This document shows, piece by piece, positions 45,192-53,265 of a stretch of DNA of 64,000 nt. Source of the stretch: Pseudomonas sp. PICF141. GTDB lineage: Bacteria; Pseudomonadota; Gammaproteobacteria; Pseudomonadales; Pseudomonadaceae. Numbering within the stretch: position 1 is the first letter of the stretch; each line of letters begins with the position of its first letter. Position numbers and translations under genes: made by a program. Location: positions 1 to 64,000 of the forward strand of contig NZ_MUNM01000052.1 of NCBI RefSeq assembly GCF_002286815.1, written 5' to 3'. A model generated the notes under the pieces. That model made no database searches. It was not told the origin of the DNA and saw only the letters and a list, made by a program, of their open reading frames with translations.

Positions 45192-45849
45192 TTACAGCTT
45201 CCAATGGCGCTCAGCGCTGCGTGCCCTGCCGGACATGCTTGCCGGTGCCCTGGTCACCTTCGAGACCGCAGCACTGTCGATGATCTTCGGCGTGCTGATT
45301 GCCCTGGCCCTGACCGTGATGCGCGAAAGCAAGAACCCGCTGCTGCGCGGCATCGGCAACGGCTGGGTATCGATTGCGCGCAACACCCCGTCGCTGTTCC
45401 AGATCTACGTCCTCTACTTCGGCCTCGGCTCGCTGGGCCTGCACGTCAGTTCATGGCTCGCCCTGCTGGCCGGGATCACCTTCAACAATGCCGGGTATCT
45501 GGCGGAGAACTTTCGCGGTGGCCTCAAGGCCGTACCGGACACTCAAGTGCGCGCCGCACGTTCGCTGGGCATGAGTGCCTTTCAGGCCTACCGCATGATC
45601 ATCGTGCCGCAGTTGCTGCGGATCGTCTTTTACCCGCTGACGAATCAAATGGTCTGGGCGGTGCTGATGACGTCGCTGGGGGTGATTGTCGGGCTGAACA
45701 ATGACCTGACCGGCGTGACCCAGGATTACAACGTCAAAACGTTCCGCACCTTCGAGTTCTTCGCCATCGCAGCGGTGCTGTATTACCTGATTGCCAAGGC
45801 GATCGTCGCGGCAGCCCGGCTGATGGCCTGGCGGTTGTTCCGTTACTGA
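45184..45849 (+). CDS. Amino-acid ABC transporter permease 1
   Basis: A 221-residue HisM/HisQ-type permease. The start at 45184 gives M-F-D-Y-S-F-Q-W-R. About five helices are visible, with the membrane-domain motif A-R-N-T-P-S-L-F-Q and the EAA loop E-N-F-R-G-G-L-K-A-V-P-x-x-Q-V-x-A-A-R-S-L-G. It overlaps the dehydratase by 8 bp and is 10 bp before the second permease. Confidence 0.9.
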   Translation: MFDYSFQWRSALRALPDMLAGALVTFETAALSMIFGVLIALALTVMRESKNPLLRGIGNGWVSIARNTPSLFQIYVLYFGLGSLGLHVSSWLALLAGITFNNAGYLAENFRGGLKAVPDTQVRAARSLGMSAFQAYRMIIVPQLLRIVFYPLTNQMVWAVLMTSLGVIVGLNNDLTGVTQDYNVKTFRTFEFFAIAAVLYYLIAKAIVAAARLMAWRLFRY

Positions 45850-45859
45850 GGAGCTGTCC

Positions 45860-46510
45860 ATGTTTGCCACCGGTTTTTCCTCCAATGACCTGTTGTTCCT
45901 GCTCAATGGCGCCTGGGTCACGCTGCAACTGACGTTCTGGTCGATCCTGCTCGGCTCCCTGGCCGGCTTGCTCTTCGGTCTGCTGCGAGCCTTGCTGCCT
46001 CGGGCCAGTTTGCCCCTGGCTTGGGTGCTGGACGTGTTTCGCAGCGTGCCGTTGCTGATCCAGTTCGTACTGTTCAACTCGCTCAAAAGCATCGTCGGCT
46101 TGAACATCAGCGCCTTCAGCGTCGGCTGCATCGTGCTGGGGGTTTACGCCGCCGCGTACTTCACCGAGATCGTGCGCGCTGGCGTGTTGTCGGTGCCGTT
46201 CACTTTACGTCGGGCCAGTCGTTCACTGGGCCTGAGCTTCCTGCAGGACCTGCGCTGGATCGTCCTGCCGATGGCCACGCGGGTGGCTTTTCCGGGCTGG
46301 CTGAACCTGGTGCTCGGGGTGATGAAAGACACCGCGCTGGTGATGTGGATCGGCATCGTCGAACTGCTGCGCGCCTCGCAAACCATCGTCACCCGCATCC
46401 AGGAACCGTTGCTGGTGCTGTGCATCGCGGGCCTTATTTACTACGTCATGAGCCTGGTGGTCGCACGCCTGGGCGCTCGTCTGGAAAGAAGGTGGCAAGA
46501 AAATGATTGA
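45860..46510 (+). CDS. Amino-acid ABC transporter permease 2
   Basis: A 216-residue permease of the same family with about five helices. Motifs are F-R-S-V-P-L-L-I-Q-F and the EAA-loop segment R-A-G-V-L-S-V-P-x-x-L-R-R-A-S-R-S-L-G. AGGAG lies 7 bp before the ATG. It overlaps the ATPase start by 8 bp, so the two permeases and ATPase are co-translated. Confidence 0.9.
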   Translation: MFATGFSSNDLLFLLNGAWVTLQLTFWSILLGSLAGLLFGLLRALLPRASLPLAWVLDVFRSVPLLIQFVLFNSLKSIVGLNISAFSVGCIVLGVYAAAYFTEIVRAGVLSVPFTLRRASRSLGLSFLQDLRWIVLPMATRVAFPGWLNLVLGVMKDTALVMWIGIVELLRASQTIVTRIQEPLLVLCIAGLIYYVMSLVVARLGARLERRWQEND

Positions 46511-47225
46511 GATCGACAACGTACATAAATCCTTCGGCGATCTCGCCGTGGTCAAGGGGGTCAGCCTGACGGTGAACAAGGGCGAGGTGGTGTCGATCAT
46601 CGGCGGCTCGGGCTCCGGCAAATCGACCCTGCTGATGTGCATCAACGGCCTGGAACCGATCCAGAAAGGCAACATCCGCGTCGACGGTGTCGAGGTCCAT
46701 GACCGCGCCACCGACCTCAATCGCTTGCGGCAGAAAATCGGCATCGTGTTCCAGCAATGGAACGCCTTCCCGCACCTGACGGTGCTGGAAAACGTGATGC
46801 TCGCGCCACGCAAAGTGCTGGGCAAAAGCAAGCGCGACGCTGAAGAGCTAGCGGTGCAGCAACTGACCCACGTGGGCCTTGGCGACAAGCTCAAGACCTT
46901 CCCGGGCAAGTTGTCCGGCGGCCAGCAGCAGCGCATGGCGATTGCCCGCGCCTTGGCCATGTCGCCGGACTACATGCTGTTCGACGAAGCCACCTCGGCG
47001 CTCGACCCGCAATTGGTCGGTGAGGTGCTGGACACCATGCGCATGCTTGCCGAAGACGGCATGACCATGGTGCTGGTGACCCACGAAATCCGCTTTGCCC
47101 GCGATGTCTCCGACCGCGTGGCGTTCTTTCGCAATGGGCTGGTGCATGAGATTGGCTCGCCGGATCAGGTAATTGGGAATCCGGTGCATGCGGAGACTGC
47201 GGCGTTTCTGAAGTCAGTGAAATAA
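46503..47225 (+). CDS. Amino-acid ABC transporter ATP-binding protein
   Basis: A 240-residue ATPase of the GlnQ/HisP type. Walker [10 protein letters not shown] (about residues 34-42), Q-loop, signature L-S-G-G-Q-Q-Q-R (about 137-144), Walker [13 protein letters not shown] (about 157-168) and H-loop V-T-H-E are all present. It completes the importer with the two permeases and the binding protein. Confidence 0.94.
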   Translation: MIEIDNVHKSFGDLAVVKGVSLTVNKGEVVSIIGGSGSGKSTLLMCINGLEPIQKGNIRVDGVEVHDRATDLNRLRQKIGIVFQQWNAFPHLTVLENVMLAPRKVLGKSKRDAEELAVQQLTHVGLGDKLKTFPGKLSGGQQQRMAIARALAMSPDYMLFDEATSALDPQLVGEVLDTMRMLAEDGMTMVLVTHEIRFARDVSDRVAFFRNGLVHEIGSPDQVIGNPVHAETAAFLKSVK

Positions 47226-47237
47226 CGACTGCCCCAT

Positions 47238-47325
47238 CGCGGGCAAGCCCGTTCCCACAGGGCTGGGTGATGCACACAAAGTCGGTGACCGCCACAGATA
47301 AATGTAGGAGCGAGGCTTGCCCGCG
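47238..47325. repeat. Imperfect REP-like palindrome
   Basis: CGCGGGCAAGCC (47238-47249) pairs with GGCTTGCCCGCG (47314-47325), part of the 'GTAGGAGCGAGGCTTGCCCGCG' element found complete at 51396-51491. It lies in the 134-bp gap between the ATPase gene and the next enzyme. Confidence 0.65.
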
Positions 47326-47359
47326 AAGGGGCCCGCACAGACAGAAAAAGGATCAAACC

Positions 47360-48388
47360 ATGCGCTCATCAAAAGTCATTCATGTAGTCAGCTGTCACGC
47401 CGAAGGCGAAGTCGGCGATGTGATCGTCGGCGGCGTCGCCCCACCACCGGGCGCCACCGTGTGGGAACAATCGCGCTGGATCGCCAAGGATCAGACCCTG
47501 CGCAACTTCGTGCTCAACGAGCCTCGCGGCGGTGTGTTCCGTCACGTCAACCTGCTGGTGCCGGCCAAGGACCCGCGGGCGCAGATGGCCTGGATCATCA
47601 TGGAACCGGCAGACACGCCACCGATGTCCGGCTCCAATTCGCTGTGCGTGGCCACGGTGCTGCTCGACAGCGGCATCCTGCCAATGACCGAACCGCAAAC
47701 CCGACTGATACTCGAAGCCCCTGGTGGCCTGATCGAGGCTGTGGCCGACTGCCGTGATGGCAAGGTCGAGCGGGTAGAAATCAAGAACGTGCCCTCCTTC
47801 GCTGACCGCCTCGATGCCTGGATCGAAGTCGAAGGCCTCGGCTCGTTGCAGGTCGACACCGCGTACGGCGGTGACAGTTTTGTGATCGCCGACGCCGAAC
47901 GCCTGGGTTTTTCCATTCGTCCCGATGAGGCTGCCGACCTGGTGGCAGTCGGGTTGAAAATCACTCGTGCGGCCAATGAACAATTGGGCTTCGTCCATCC
48001 GCTGAACCCCGAGTGGTCGCATATCTCCTTCTGCCAGATTGCCGCGCCTATCGTCATGGAGAACGGCATCGCTACGGGTGCCAACGCGGTGGTGATTCAA
48101 CCCGGCAAGATCGACCGCTCGCCCACCGGCACTGGCTGTTCGGCGCGCATGGCGGTGATGCAGGCCAAGGGACTGATGCAGGTGGGCGAGCGCTTTATTG
48201 GCCGTTCGATCATCGGTTCCGAATTCCACTGCCGCATCGATTCGCTGACCGAAGTGGCCGGCCGAGCGGCGATCTACCCATGCATTTCCGGCCGGGCCTG
48301 GATCACCGGCACCCACCAATTGCTGCTCGACCCGAGCGATCCGTGGCCGCAGGGCTATCGCTTGTCAGACACCTGGCCGGGGGCTTGA
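47360..48388 (+). CDS. Proline-racemase-family protein, probable trans-3-hydroxy-L-proline dehydratase with Ser/Thr site
   Basis: The start at 47360 gives a 342-residue enzyme of the proline racemase superfamily. Aligned with the epimerase at 37000, the first catalytic Cys (M-C-G-H) is Ser in M-S-G-S-N (about residue 90) and the second (P-C-G-T-G-T-S-A) is Thr in P-T-G-T-G-C-S-A (about residue 255). Known dehydratases of the family usually keep the first Cys with Thr second. With neither thiol, racemisation is excluded. Dehydration is the inferred activity from the pathway. Confidence 0.8.
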   Translation: MRSSKVIHVVSCHAEGEVGDVIVGGVAPPPGATVWEQSRWIAKDQTLRNFVLNEPRGGVFRHVNLLVPAKDPRAQMAWIIMEPADTPPMSGSNSLCVATVLLDSGILPMTEPQTRLILEAPGGLIEAVADCRDGKVERVEIKNVPSFADRLDAWIEVEGLGSLQVDTAYGGDSFVIADAERLGFSIRPDEAADLVAVGLKITRAANEQLGFVHPLNPEWSHISFCQIAAPIVMENGIATGANAVVIQPGKIDRSPTGTGCSARMAVMQAKGLMQVGERFIGRSIIGSEFHCRIDSLTEVAGRAAIYPCISGRAWITGTHQLLLDPSDPWPQGYRLSDTWPGA

Positions 48389-48400
48389 CGCCAAACCAGA

Positions 48401-48462
48401 GCTTTTGTGGTGAGGGGGTTGCTGTGGTTCTCTCACCACAGCAAACCCCTCACCACACAAGC
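48401..48462. repeat. Near-perfect palindrome after the dehydratase gene
   Basis: GCTTTTGTGGTGAGGGG at the left pairs with CCCCTCACCACACAAGC at the right, with GTTGCTGTGG/CCACAGCAA inside. It lies 12 bp beyond the dehydratase stop and 117 bp before the next gene. A likely transcription terminator or REP-like element. Confidence 0.75.
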
Positions 48463-48537
48463 TCCCGCTCCACAGCACTCACCAACAAAAAACCCTGATT
48501 GATTGAAAAAACCACTGGCCGAATACTGGCGCTTGAA

Positions 48538-48553
48538 ATATCGTATACGAAAT
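48538..48553. promoter_or_regulatory. Operator upstream of the deaminase gene
   Basis: ATATCGTATACGAAAT is identical over 16 bases to the site at 42524-42539. It lies 25 bp before the DapA-family gene. A GntR/FCD site is inferred. Confidence 0.7.
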
Positions 48554-48578
48554 ACAAAAACACAAACCGGAGACAACA

Positions 48579-49496
48579 ATGAGCAAACGCATTAACTGGA
48601 GTGGCGTCTTCCCCGCGGTGACCACTCAATTCAACGATGACTTTTCCATCAACCTGGAAAAAACCCATCAGGTGATTTCCAACGTGATCCGCGACGGCGT
48701 CTCAGGCCTGGTGGTGTGCGGTTCAGTGGGGGAAAACACCTCATTGACCGCCGAAGAAAAAATCGCCGTGACCGAAGTCGCGGTCGACGCCTCCCGGGGC
48801 CGCGTGCCAGTGATCTGCGGTGTGGCCGAGTTCACCAGCGTGCAAGCGGCCAAGGTCGCCAATGCCGTGCGCCGGGTCGGCGTCGATGGCGTGATGCTGA
48901 TGCCGGCGCTGGTTTACGGGGCCAAGCCGTTCGAGACCGCCGAGCACTACCGCTACGTGGCGAAAAATGCCGACGTACCGTTGATGGTTTACAACAACCC
49001 GCCGATCTACAAAAACGACGTCACACCGGACATCCTGATTTCCCTGGCCGACTGCGACAACGTGGTGTGCTTCAAGGATTCGTCCGGCGATACCCGCCGT
49101 TTCATCGACGTGCGCAATGAAGTCGGCGACCGTTTCGTGCTGTTCGCCGGTCTCGACGATGTGGTGCTGGAAAGCATCGCGGTGGGTGCCGAAGGCTGGG
49201 TCTCTGGCATGTCCAACGTGTTCCCCAAAGAAGGCGAAACCATCTTCCGCCTGGCCAAGGCCGGTCGCTTCGCCGAAGCCATGCCGATCTACGAATGGCT
49301 GATGCCGATCCTGCACCTCGATGCCCGCGCCGACCTGGTGCAGTGCATCAAACTCTGCGAAGCCATCGCCGGTCGCGGCAGCGCGCTGACCCGGCCACCA
49401 CGCCTGGCCCTGCCGGAAGCCGATCGGGTGTTCGTCGAGCAAATCATGGCCAAGGCCCTGGCTAACCGTCCGGAGTTGCCAGACGTGGGTCTCTGA
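48579..49496 (+). CDS. lhpC: Pyrroline-4-hydroxy-2-carboxylate deaminase (DapA family)
   Basis: A 305-residue class I aldolase-fold enzyme. The Schiff-base Lys is in V-V-C-F-K-D-S-S-G-D (about residue 164), and Y-N-N-P-P-I-Y (about 134-140) holds the conserved Tyr. C-G-S-V-G-E-N in place of DapA's G-T-T-G-E near residue 50 suits a hydroxyproline-pathway enzyme rather than lysine biosynthesis. It turns the dehydrogenase product into alpha-ketoglutarate semialdehyde and ammonia. CCGGAG lies 7 bp before the ATG. Confidence 0.9.
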   Translation: MSKRINWSGVFPAVTTQFNDDFSINLEKTHQVISNVIRDGVSGLVVCGSVGENTSLTAEEKIAVTEVAVDASRGRVPVICGVAEFTSVQAAKVANAVRRVGVDGVMLMPALVYGAKPFETAEHYRYVAKNADVPLMVYNNPPIYKNDVTPDILISLADCDNVVCFKDSSGDTRRFIDVRNEVGDRFVLFAGLDDVVLESIAVGAEGWVSGMSNVFPKEGETIFRLAKAGRFAEAMPIYEWLMPILHLDARADLVQCIKLCEAIAGRGSALTRPPRLALPEADRVFVEQIMAKALANRPELPDVGL

Positions 49497-49803
49497 GTGA
49501 TTGCCGGGCGGGTCTTTGCGGACCCGGCCCGGCTGCCTGTTTTTGCGCCCCTACAGGAAATCACTGCACTCGGGTGGATGCCGAAGCCGCTGCGCGCATT
49601 GCTGCACTGGATAGCGCCGCGCCGGCCATGGCACGCCGGGGTGATTCGTTGGTTTGAGGTCCCAAAAGATCGCAGCCTTCGGCAGCTCCTACAGGGATCA
49701 CAAACAACCACAGATCGCTTGTGTAGGAGCTGCCGAAGGCTGCGATCCTGGCATTCTGACAAACACGAAAATCTTGCCCTCGTTCCCGACAGGAGTTTTT
49801 TTG
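49497..49803. other. Gap between deaminase and semialdehyde dehydrogenase genes
   Basis: About 307 bp. The second half is a 26-bp-arm palindrome (49668-49747). The first half shows a short frame beginning at a GTG right after the deaminase stop; it has no recognisable features, so it is not called. A ribosome binding site AGGAG is present before 49804. Confidence 0.55.
49668..49747. repeat. Perfect 26-bp inverted repeat (REP-like)
   Basis: Arms GATCGCAGCCTTCGGCAGCT... at 49668-49693 and the exact complement at 49722-49747, with a 28-base loop. The arm sequence resembles the palindrome at the left edge of the window. Confidence 0.9.
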
Positions 49804-51384
49804 ATGCCCGAGATCATCGGCCACCACTACATCAGCGGCGCCCGCAGCGCCGCTGGCAGTATCACTCTGCACAGTTACGACGCCAGCACCGGCGAAGCGC
49901 TGCCCTACTCGTTCATGCAAGCCACCGTGGAAGAAGTGGACGCCGCCGCCCAAGCCGCTGCTGCCGCTTACCCGGCCTTTCGCAACTTGCCGGCCATTCG
50001 CCGTGCAGAATTTCTTGAAGCCATCGCCATGCAACTGGAGGCGCTGGATGATGAATTCGTCGCTCTGGTCACTCGCGAAACCGCCTTGCCGACCGGACGC
50101 ATTCAAGGCGAACGCAGCCGTACCAGCCATCAAATGCGCCTGTTTGCTCAGGTTCTGCGCCGGGGCGATTTTTATGGTGCGCGCATCGACCGCGCCTTGC
50201 CCGAACGTCAGCCATTGCCACGGGTCGACCTGCGCCAATACCGGATCGGCGTCGGCCCGGTGGCCGTGTTTGGCGCCAGTAATTTCCCGCTGGCCTTTTC
50301 CACCGCCGGCGGTGACACCGCTGCCGCGCTGGCCGCCGGTTGCCCGGTGGTGTTCAAGGCCCACAGTGGACACATGGCGACCGCCGAACGCGTGGCTGAT
50401 GCAATCATCCGCGCCGCCGAGCAAACCGACATGCCCAAAGGTGTGTTCAACATGCTCTACGGCGCGGGTGTCGGTGAAGCGCTGGTCAAGCATCCGGCGA
50501 TCCAGGCCGTCGGTTTCACCGGCTCGCTGAAGGGTGGTCGCGCGCTCTGTGACCTGGCCGCCGCACGGCCACAACCGATCCCGGTGTTCGCCGAAATGAG
50601 CAGCATCAACCCGGTGCTGGTATTGCCCGGGGCCTTGCAAGTACGTGGCGAGAACATCGCCGGTGAACTAATGGCATCGGTGGTCCAGGGGTGCGGTCAG
50701 TTCTGTACCAATCCGGGGTTGGTGGTCGGTATGCGCTCCCCGCACTTCAGCGCTTTCATCGCGCGGCTCAGTGCCTTGATGGCCGAACAACCGGCGCAAA
50801 TCATGCTCAACGCCGGCACCCTCGGCAGCTACGAAAAAGGCGTGCAGGCCTTGCTCGACCATCCGGGAATAACCCGCCTGGCGGGCCAGGATCAGCACGG
50901 TAATCAGGCGCGGCCGCAATTGTTCAAGGCCGACGTCTGTCTGTTGCTCAGGGGTGATCCGCTGTTGCAGGAAGAAGTGTTTGGCCCGACCACTATTGTC
51001 GTCGAAGTGGCCGACAAGGCTGAGCTGCGACAAGCGCTGAACAGTTTGCACGGTCAACTCACCGCCACGTTGATTGGCGAAACGCAGGACCTGCAGGAAC
51101 ACGCCGACCTGCTGGTGCTGCTGGAACAAAAGGTCGGTCGCGTGCTGTTCAACGGCTACCCCACTGGCGTCGAAGTCTGCGATGCCATGGTGCATGGCGG
51201 GCCTTATCCCGCGACCTCCGATGCCCGCGGCACGTCGGTCGGCAGCCTGGCCATCGAGCGCTTCCTGCGCCCGGTGTGCTACCAGAACTGCCCGGACGCC
51301 TTGCTGCCCGACGCCCTGAAAAACGCCAACCCGCTGGGTATTGCGCGCCTGGTCGATGGCAACAGCCACCGCGAACCGCTGTAA
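49804..51384 (+). CDS. lhpG: Alpha-ketoglutarate semialdehyde dehydrogenase
   Basis: A 526-residue NAD(P)-dependent aldehyde dehydrogenase. The start at 49804 follows AGGAG at 9 bp. It has F-G-A-S-N-F-P-L-A-F-S (about residues 154-164), the V-G-F-T-G-S-L-K-G-G cofactor loop (about 235-244), E-M-S-S-I-N-P (catalytic Glu, about 263) and Q-G-C-G-Q-F-C-T-N-P-G (catalytic Cys, about 301). It makes alpha-ketoglutarate, the end of the 4-hydroxyproline route. With the deaminase it closes the pathway. Confidence 0.93.
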   Translation: MPEIIGHHYISGARSAAGSITLHSYDASTGEALPYSFMQATVEEVDAAAQAAAAAYPAFRNLPAIRRAEFLEAIAMQLEALDDEFVALVTRETALPTGRIQGERSRTSHQMRLFAQVLRRGDFYGARIDRALPERQPLPRVDLRQYRIGVGPVAVFGASNFPLAFSTAGGDTAAALAAGCPVVFKAHSGHMATAERVADAIIRAAEQTDMPKGVFNMLYGAGVGEALVKHPAIQAVGFTGSLKGGRALCDLAAARPQPIPVFAEMSSINPVLVLPGALQVRGENIAGELMASVVQGCGQFCTNPGLVVGMRSPHFSAFIARLSALMAEQPAQIMLNAGTLGSYEKGVQALLDHPGITRLAGQDQHGNQARPQLFKADVCLLLRGDPLLQEEVFGPTTIVVEVADKAELRQALNSLHGQLTATLIGETQDLQEHADLLVLLEQKVGRVLFNGYPTGVEVCDAMVHGGPYPATSDARGTSVGSLAIERFLRPVCYQNCPDALLPDALKNANPLGIARLVDGNSHREPL

Positions 51385-51395
51385 AAACCCAACCT

Positions 51396-51491
51396 CCCGT
51401 AGGAGCGAGGCTTGCCCGCGAAGGCGGTGTATCAGACGACATCAATGGTGAATGTCGAGACGCCTTCGCGGGCAAGCCTCGCTCCTACGGG
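51396..51491. repeat. REP-like palindrome with 31-bp arms
   Basis: CCCGTAGGAGCGAGGCTTGC... (51396-51426) and its complement ending at 51491 flank a 34-base loop. It lies 11 bp after the dehydrogenase stop and is probably its terminator. A full copy of the half-element at 47302-47326. Confidence 0.88.
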
Positions 51492-51597
51492 ATTTTTATC
51501 GTATTCAAGCCAGCTCAGGGTGGTCTATCCGCAGAGGTGTGGCTTGATGCGATTGGGCGCCGCAGATGACGAAATTGGCACAGGAGCGCCGCGCCTT

Positions 51598-53241
51598 TCA
51601 CCCCAATCCACTTTGCCGGATCAGCTTCTTGTCAATCTTCCCGACGCTGGTTTTAGGAATCTCGGCGACGAACTTGAACTGCTTGGGGATCGCCCATTTG
51701 TTGATGCGCCCACGCTCGACAAACCCTTGCAGGTGCGCCTCCAGGATCTTGCTGTCGAGGTACTGCCCGGGCTCGCACACCACCAGCGCCATCGGCCGTT
51801 CGCCCCATTGCTCATCGGCAATGCCCACGACCGCGACCGACTTCACTGCCGCGTGTTCGCTGATCAGGCTTTCCAGTTCCAGGGAGCTGATCCACTCCCC
51901 GCCCGTCTTGATCACATCCTTGATTCGATCTTTGATTTCCACCCCGCCCAAGGCGTCGATTGAGGCCAGATCGCCGGTGTGCATCCAGCCGTTGTGCCAC
52001 AGCTCGGCGCCCTTTTCGGGTTCCTTCAAATAGCCTTGGGTCAGCCAGGGTGCGCGCACCACGATCTCGCCCAGAGACTCGCCGTCATGGGCCACGTCAT
52101 TGCCATTGGCATCGATGATTTTCAGGTCGACCATCGGCACCGGCGTGCCAGTCTTGATACGAGTGGCCAATTGGGCTTGCATGGGCAGCTCGAGGTCTTT
52201 GTCACGCAGGTAAGTCAGGCACAGCAATGGGCAGGTTTCCGACATGCCATAACCGCTGTGCACCTCAATACCTTTGGCATTCGCTTCGCTGGCAATTCCC
52301 AGCGTCAGTGCACTGCCACCCAGAAGCATTTTCCAGCCATCGAAACGGGTCTGGGCTGCTTCTTCACAGCCCAGGATCATTTGCAGAATGGTCGGCACAC
52401 AATGGGAAAAAGTGACCTTTTCCTCACGATGCAGCCGGACCAGGCTGTTGGGTTCGTAGCGGCCGGGGTACACCTGCTTGAGCCCCATCAGGGTGGCGAC
52501 ATAAGGCACCCCCCAGGCATGCACGTGAAACATCGGCGTGATCGGCATGTACACATCATCGGAACGCAGCAACGGCAGGCCTTGATAGACGCCCAACGTG
52601 CCCACGGCATTCAAGGTGTGCAGGACCAGTTGGCGGTGGGTGAAATACACGCCTTTAGGGTCGCCCGTGGTGCCGGTGGTGTAGAACAGGGTCGCCACCG
52701 AGTTTTCGTCAAAGTCAGGAAAGTCGTACTGGTCCGAAGCCCCGGACAGCAGGTTTTCATATTCCCCCAGCACCGGTAGCGACGTGTCGGTTGCCGTGTC
52801 ATCCGTGAGCTGCAGGTAACCTTTGACGGTTTTGAGCTGGCCCTGAATCTGCTCAACCAGCGGCAGGAAATCATCATGCACCAGCACCAGATCGTCCTCG
52901 GCATGGTTCATGGTGAAGAGCACCTGATCCGGCGACAGACGAATGTTCACGGTGTGCAGCACCGCACCGATCATCGGTACGGCAAAGAAGCATTCCAGGT
53001 AGCGGTGGCTGTCCCAGTCGAGCATGGCCACGGTATCGCCGGCCTTGACGCCGGCAGCCGTCAAGGCATTGGCCAGCCTGCGGATCCGCTGGTTGAGGGT
53101 CTGGTAGCTGTAGCGCAGTTTGTCGGCGTAGACGATTTCCCGTCCCGGTTCGTAGCGCACACCGGACAGCAACAACTGCTTGACCAGCAAGGGGTAGGCA
53201 TAGGCGCCATCGGCGGGCGGAATTATTTTTGTCGCCATCAT
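51598..53241 (-). CDS. Acyl-CoA ligase (AlkK-like, AMP-forming)
   Basis: A 547-residue adenylate-forming ligase of the length of AlkK-type medium-chain acyl-CoA synthetases. The ATP loop Y-T-T-G-T-T-G-D-P-K-G (about residues 191-201), Y-G-M-S-E-T (about 328-333), W-M-H-T-G-D (about 413-418) and the C-terminal K-T-S-V-G-K-I-D-K-K are present. It activates a carboxylic acid as CoA thioester in the cytoplasm. It lies 24 bp after the acyl-CoA dehydrogenase gene, which would use the product. Confidence 0.9.
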   Translation of the reverse strand: MMATKIIPPADGAYAYPLLVKQLLLSGVRYEPGREIVYADKLRYSYQTLNQRIRRLANALTAAGVKAGDTVAMLDWDSHRYLECFFAVPMIGAVLHTVNIRLSPDQVLFTMNHAEDDLVLVHDDFLPLVEQIQGQLKTVKGYLQLTDDTATDTSLPVLGEYENLLSGASDQYDFPDFDENSVATLFYTTGTTGDPKGVYFTHRQLVLHTLNAVGTLGVYQGLPLLRSDDVYMPITPMFHVHAWGVPYVATLMGLKQVYPGRYEPNSLVRLHREEKVTFSHCVPTILQMILGCEEAAQTRFDGWKMLLGGSALTLGIASEANAKGIEVHSGYGMSETCPLLCLTYLRDKDLELPMQAQLATRIKTGTPVPMVDLKIIDANGNDVAHDGESLGEIVVRAPWLTQGYLKEPEKGAELWHNGWMHTGDLASIDALGGVEIKDRIKDVIKTGGEWISSLELESLISEHAAVKSVAVVGIADEQWGERPMALVVCEPGQYLDSKILEAHLQGFVERGRINKWAIPKQFKFVAEIPKTSVGKIDKKLIRQSGLG

Positions 53242-53265
53242 GGGTGAAGTTCCTTGTCCTTTCGA

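Noticed and set aside
49497..49667. Short frame beginning with GTG directly after the deaminase stop
   Set aside because: It runs into a REP-like palindrome, has no recognisable domain and no ribosome binding site. It may be a remnant but cannot be supported.
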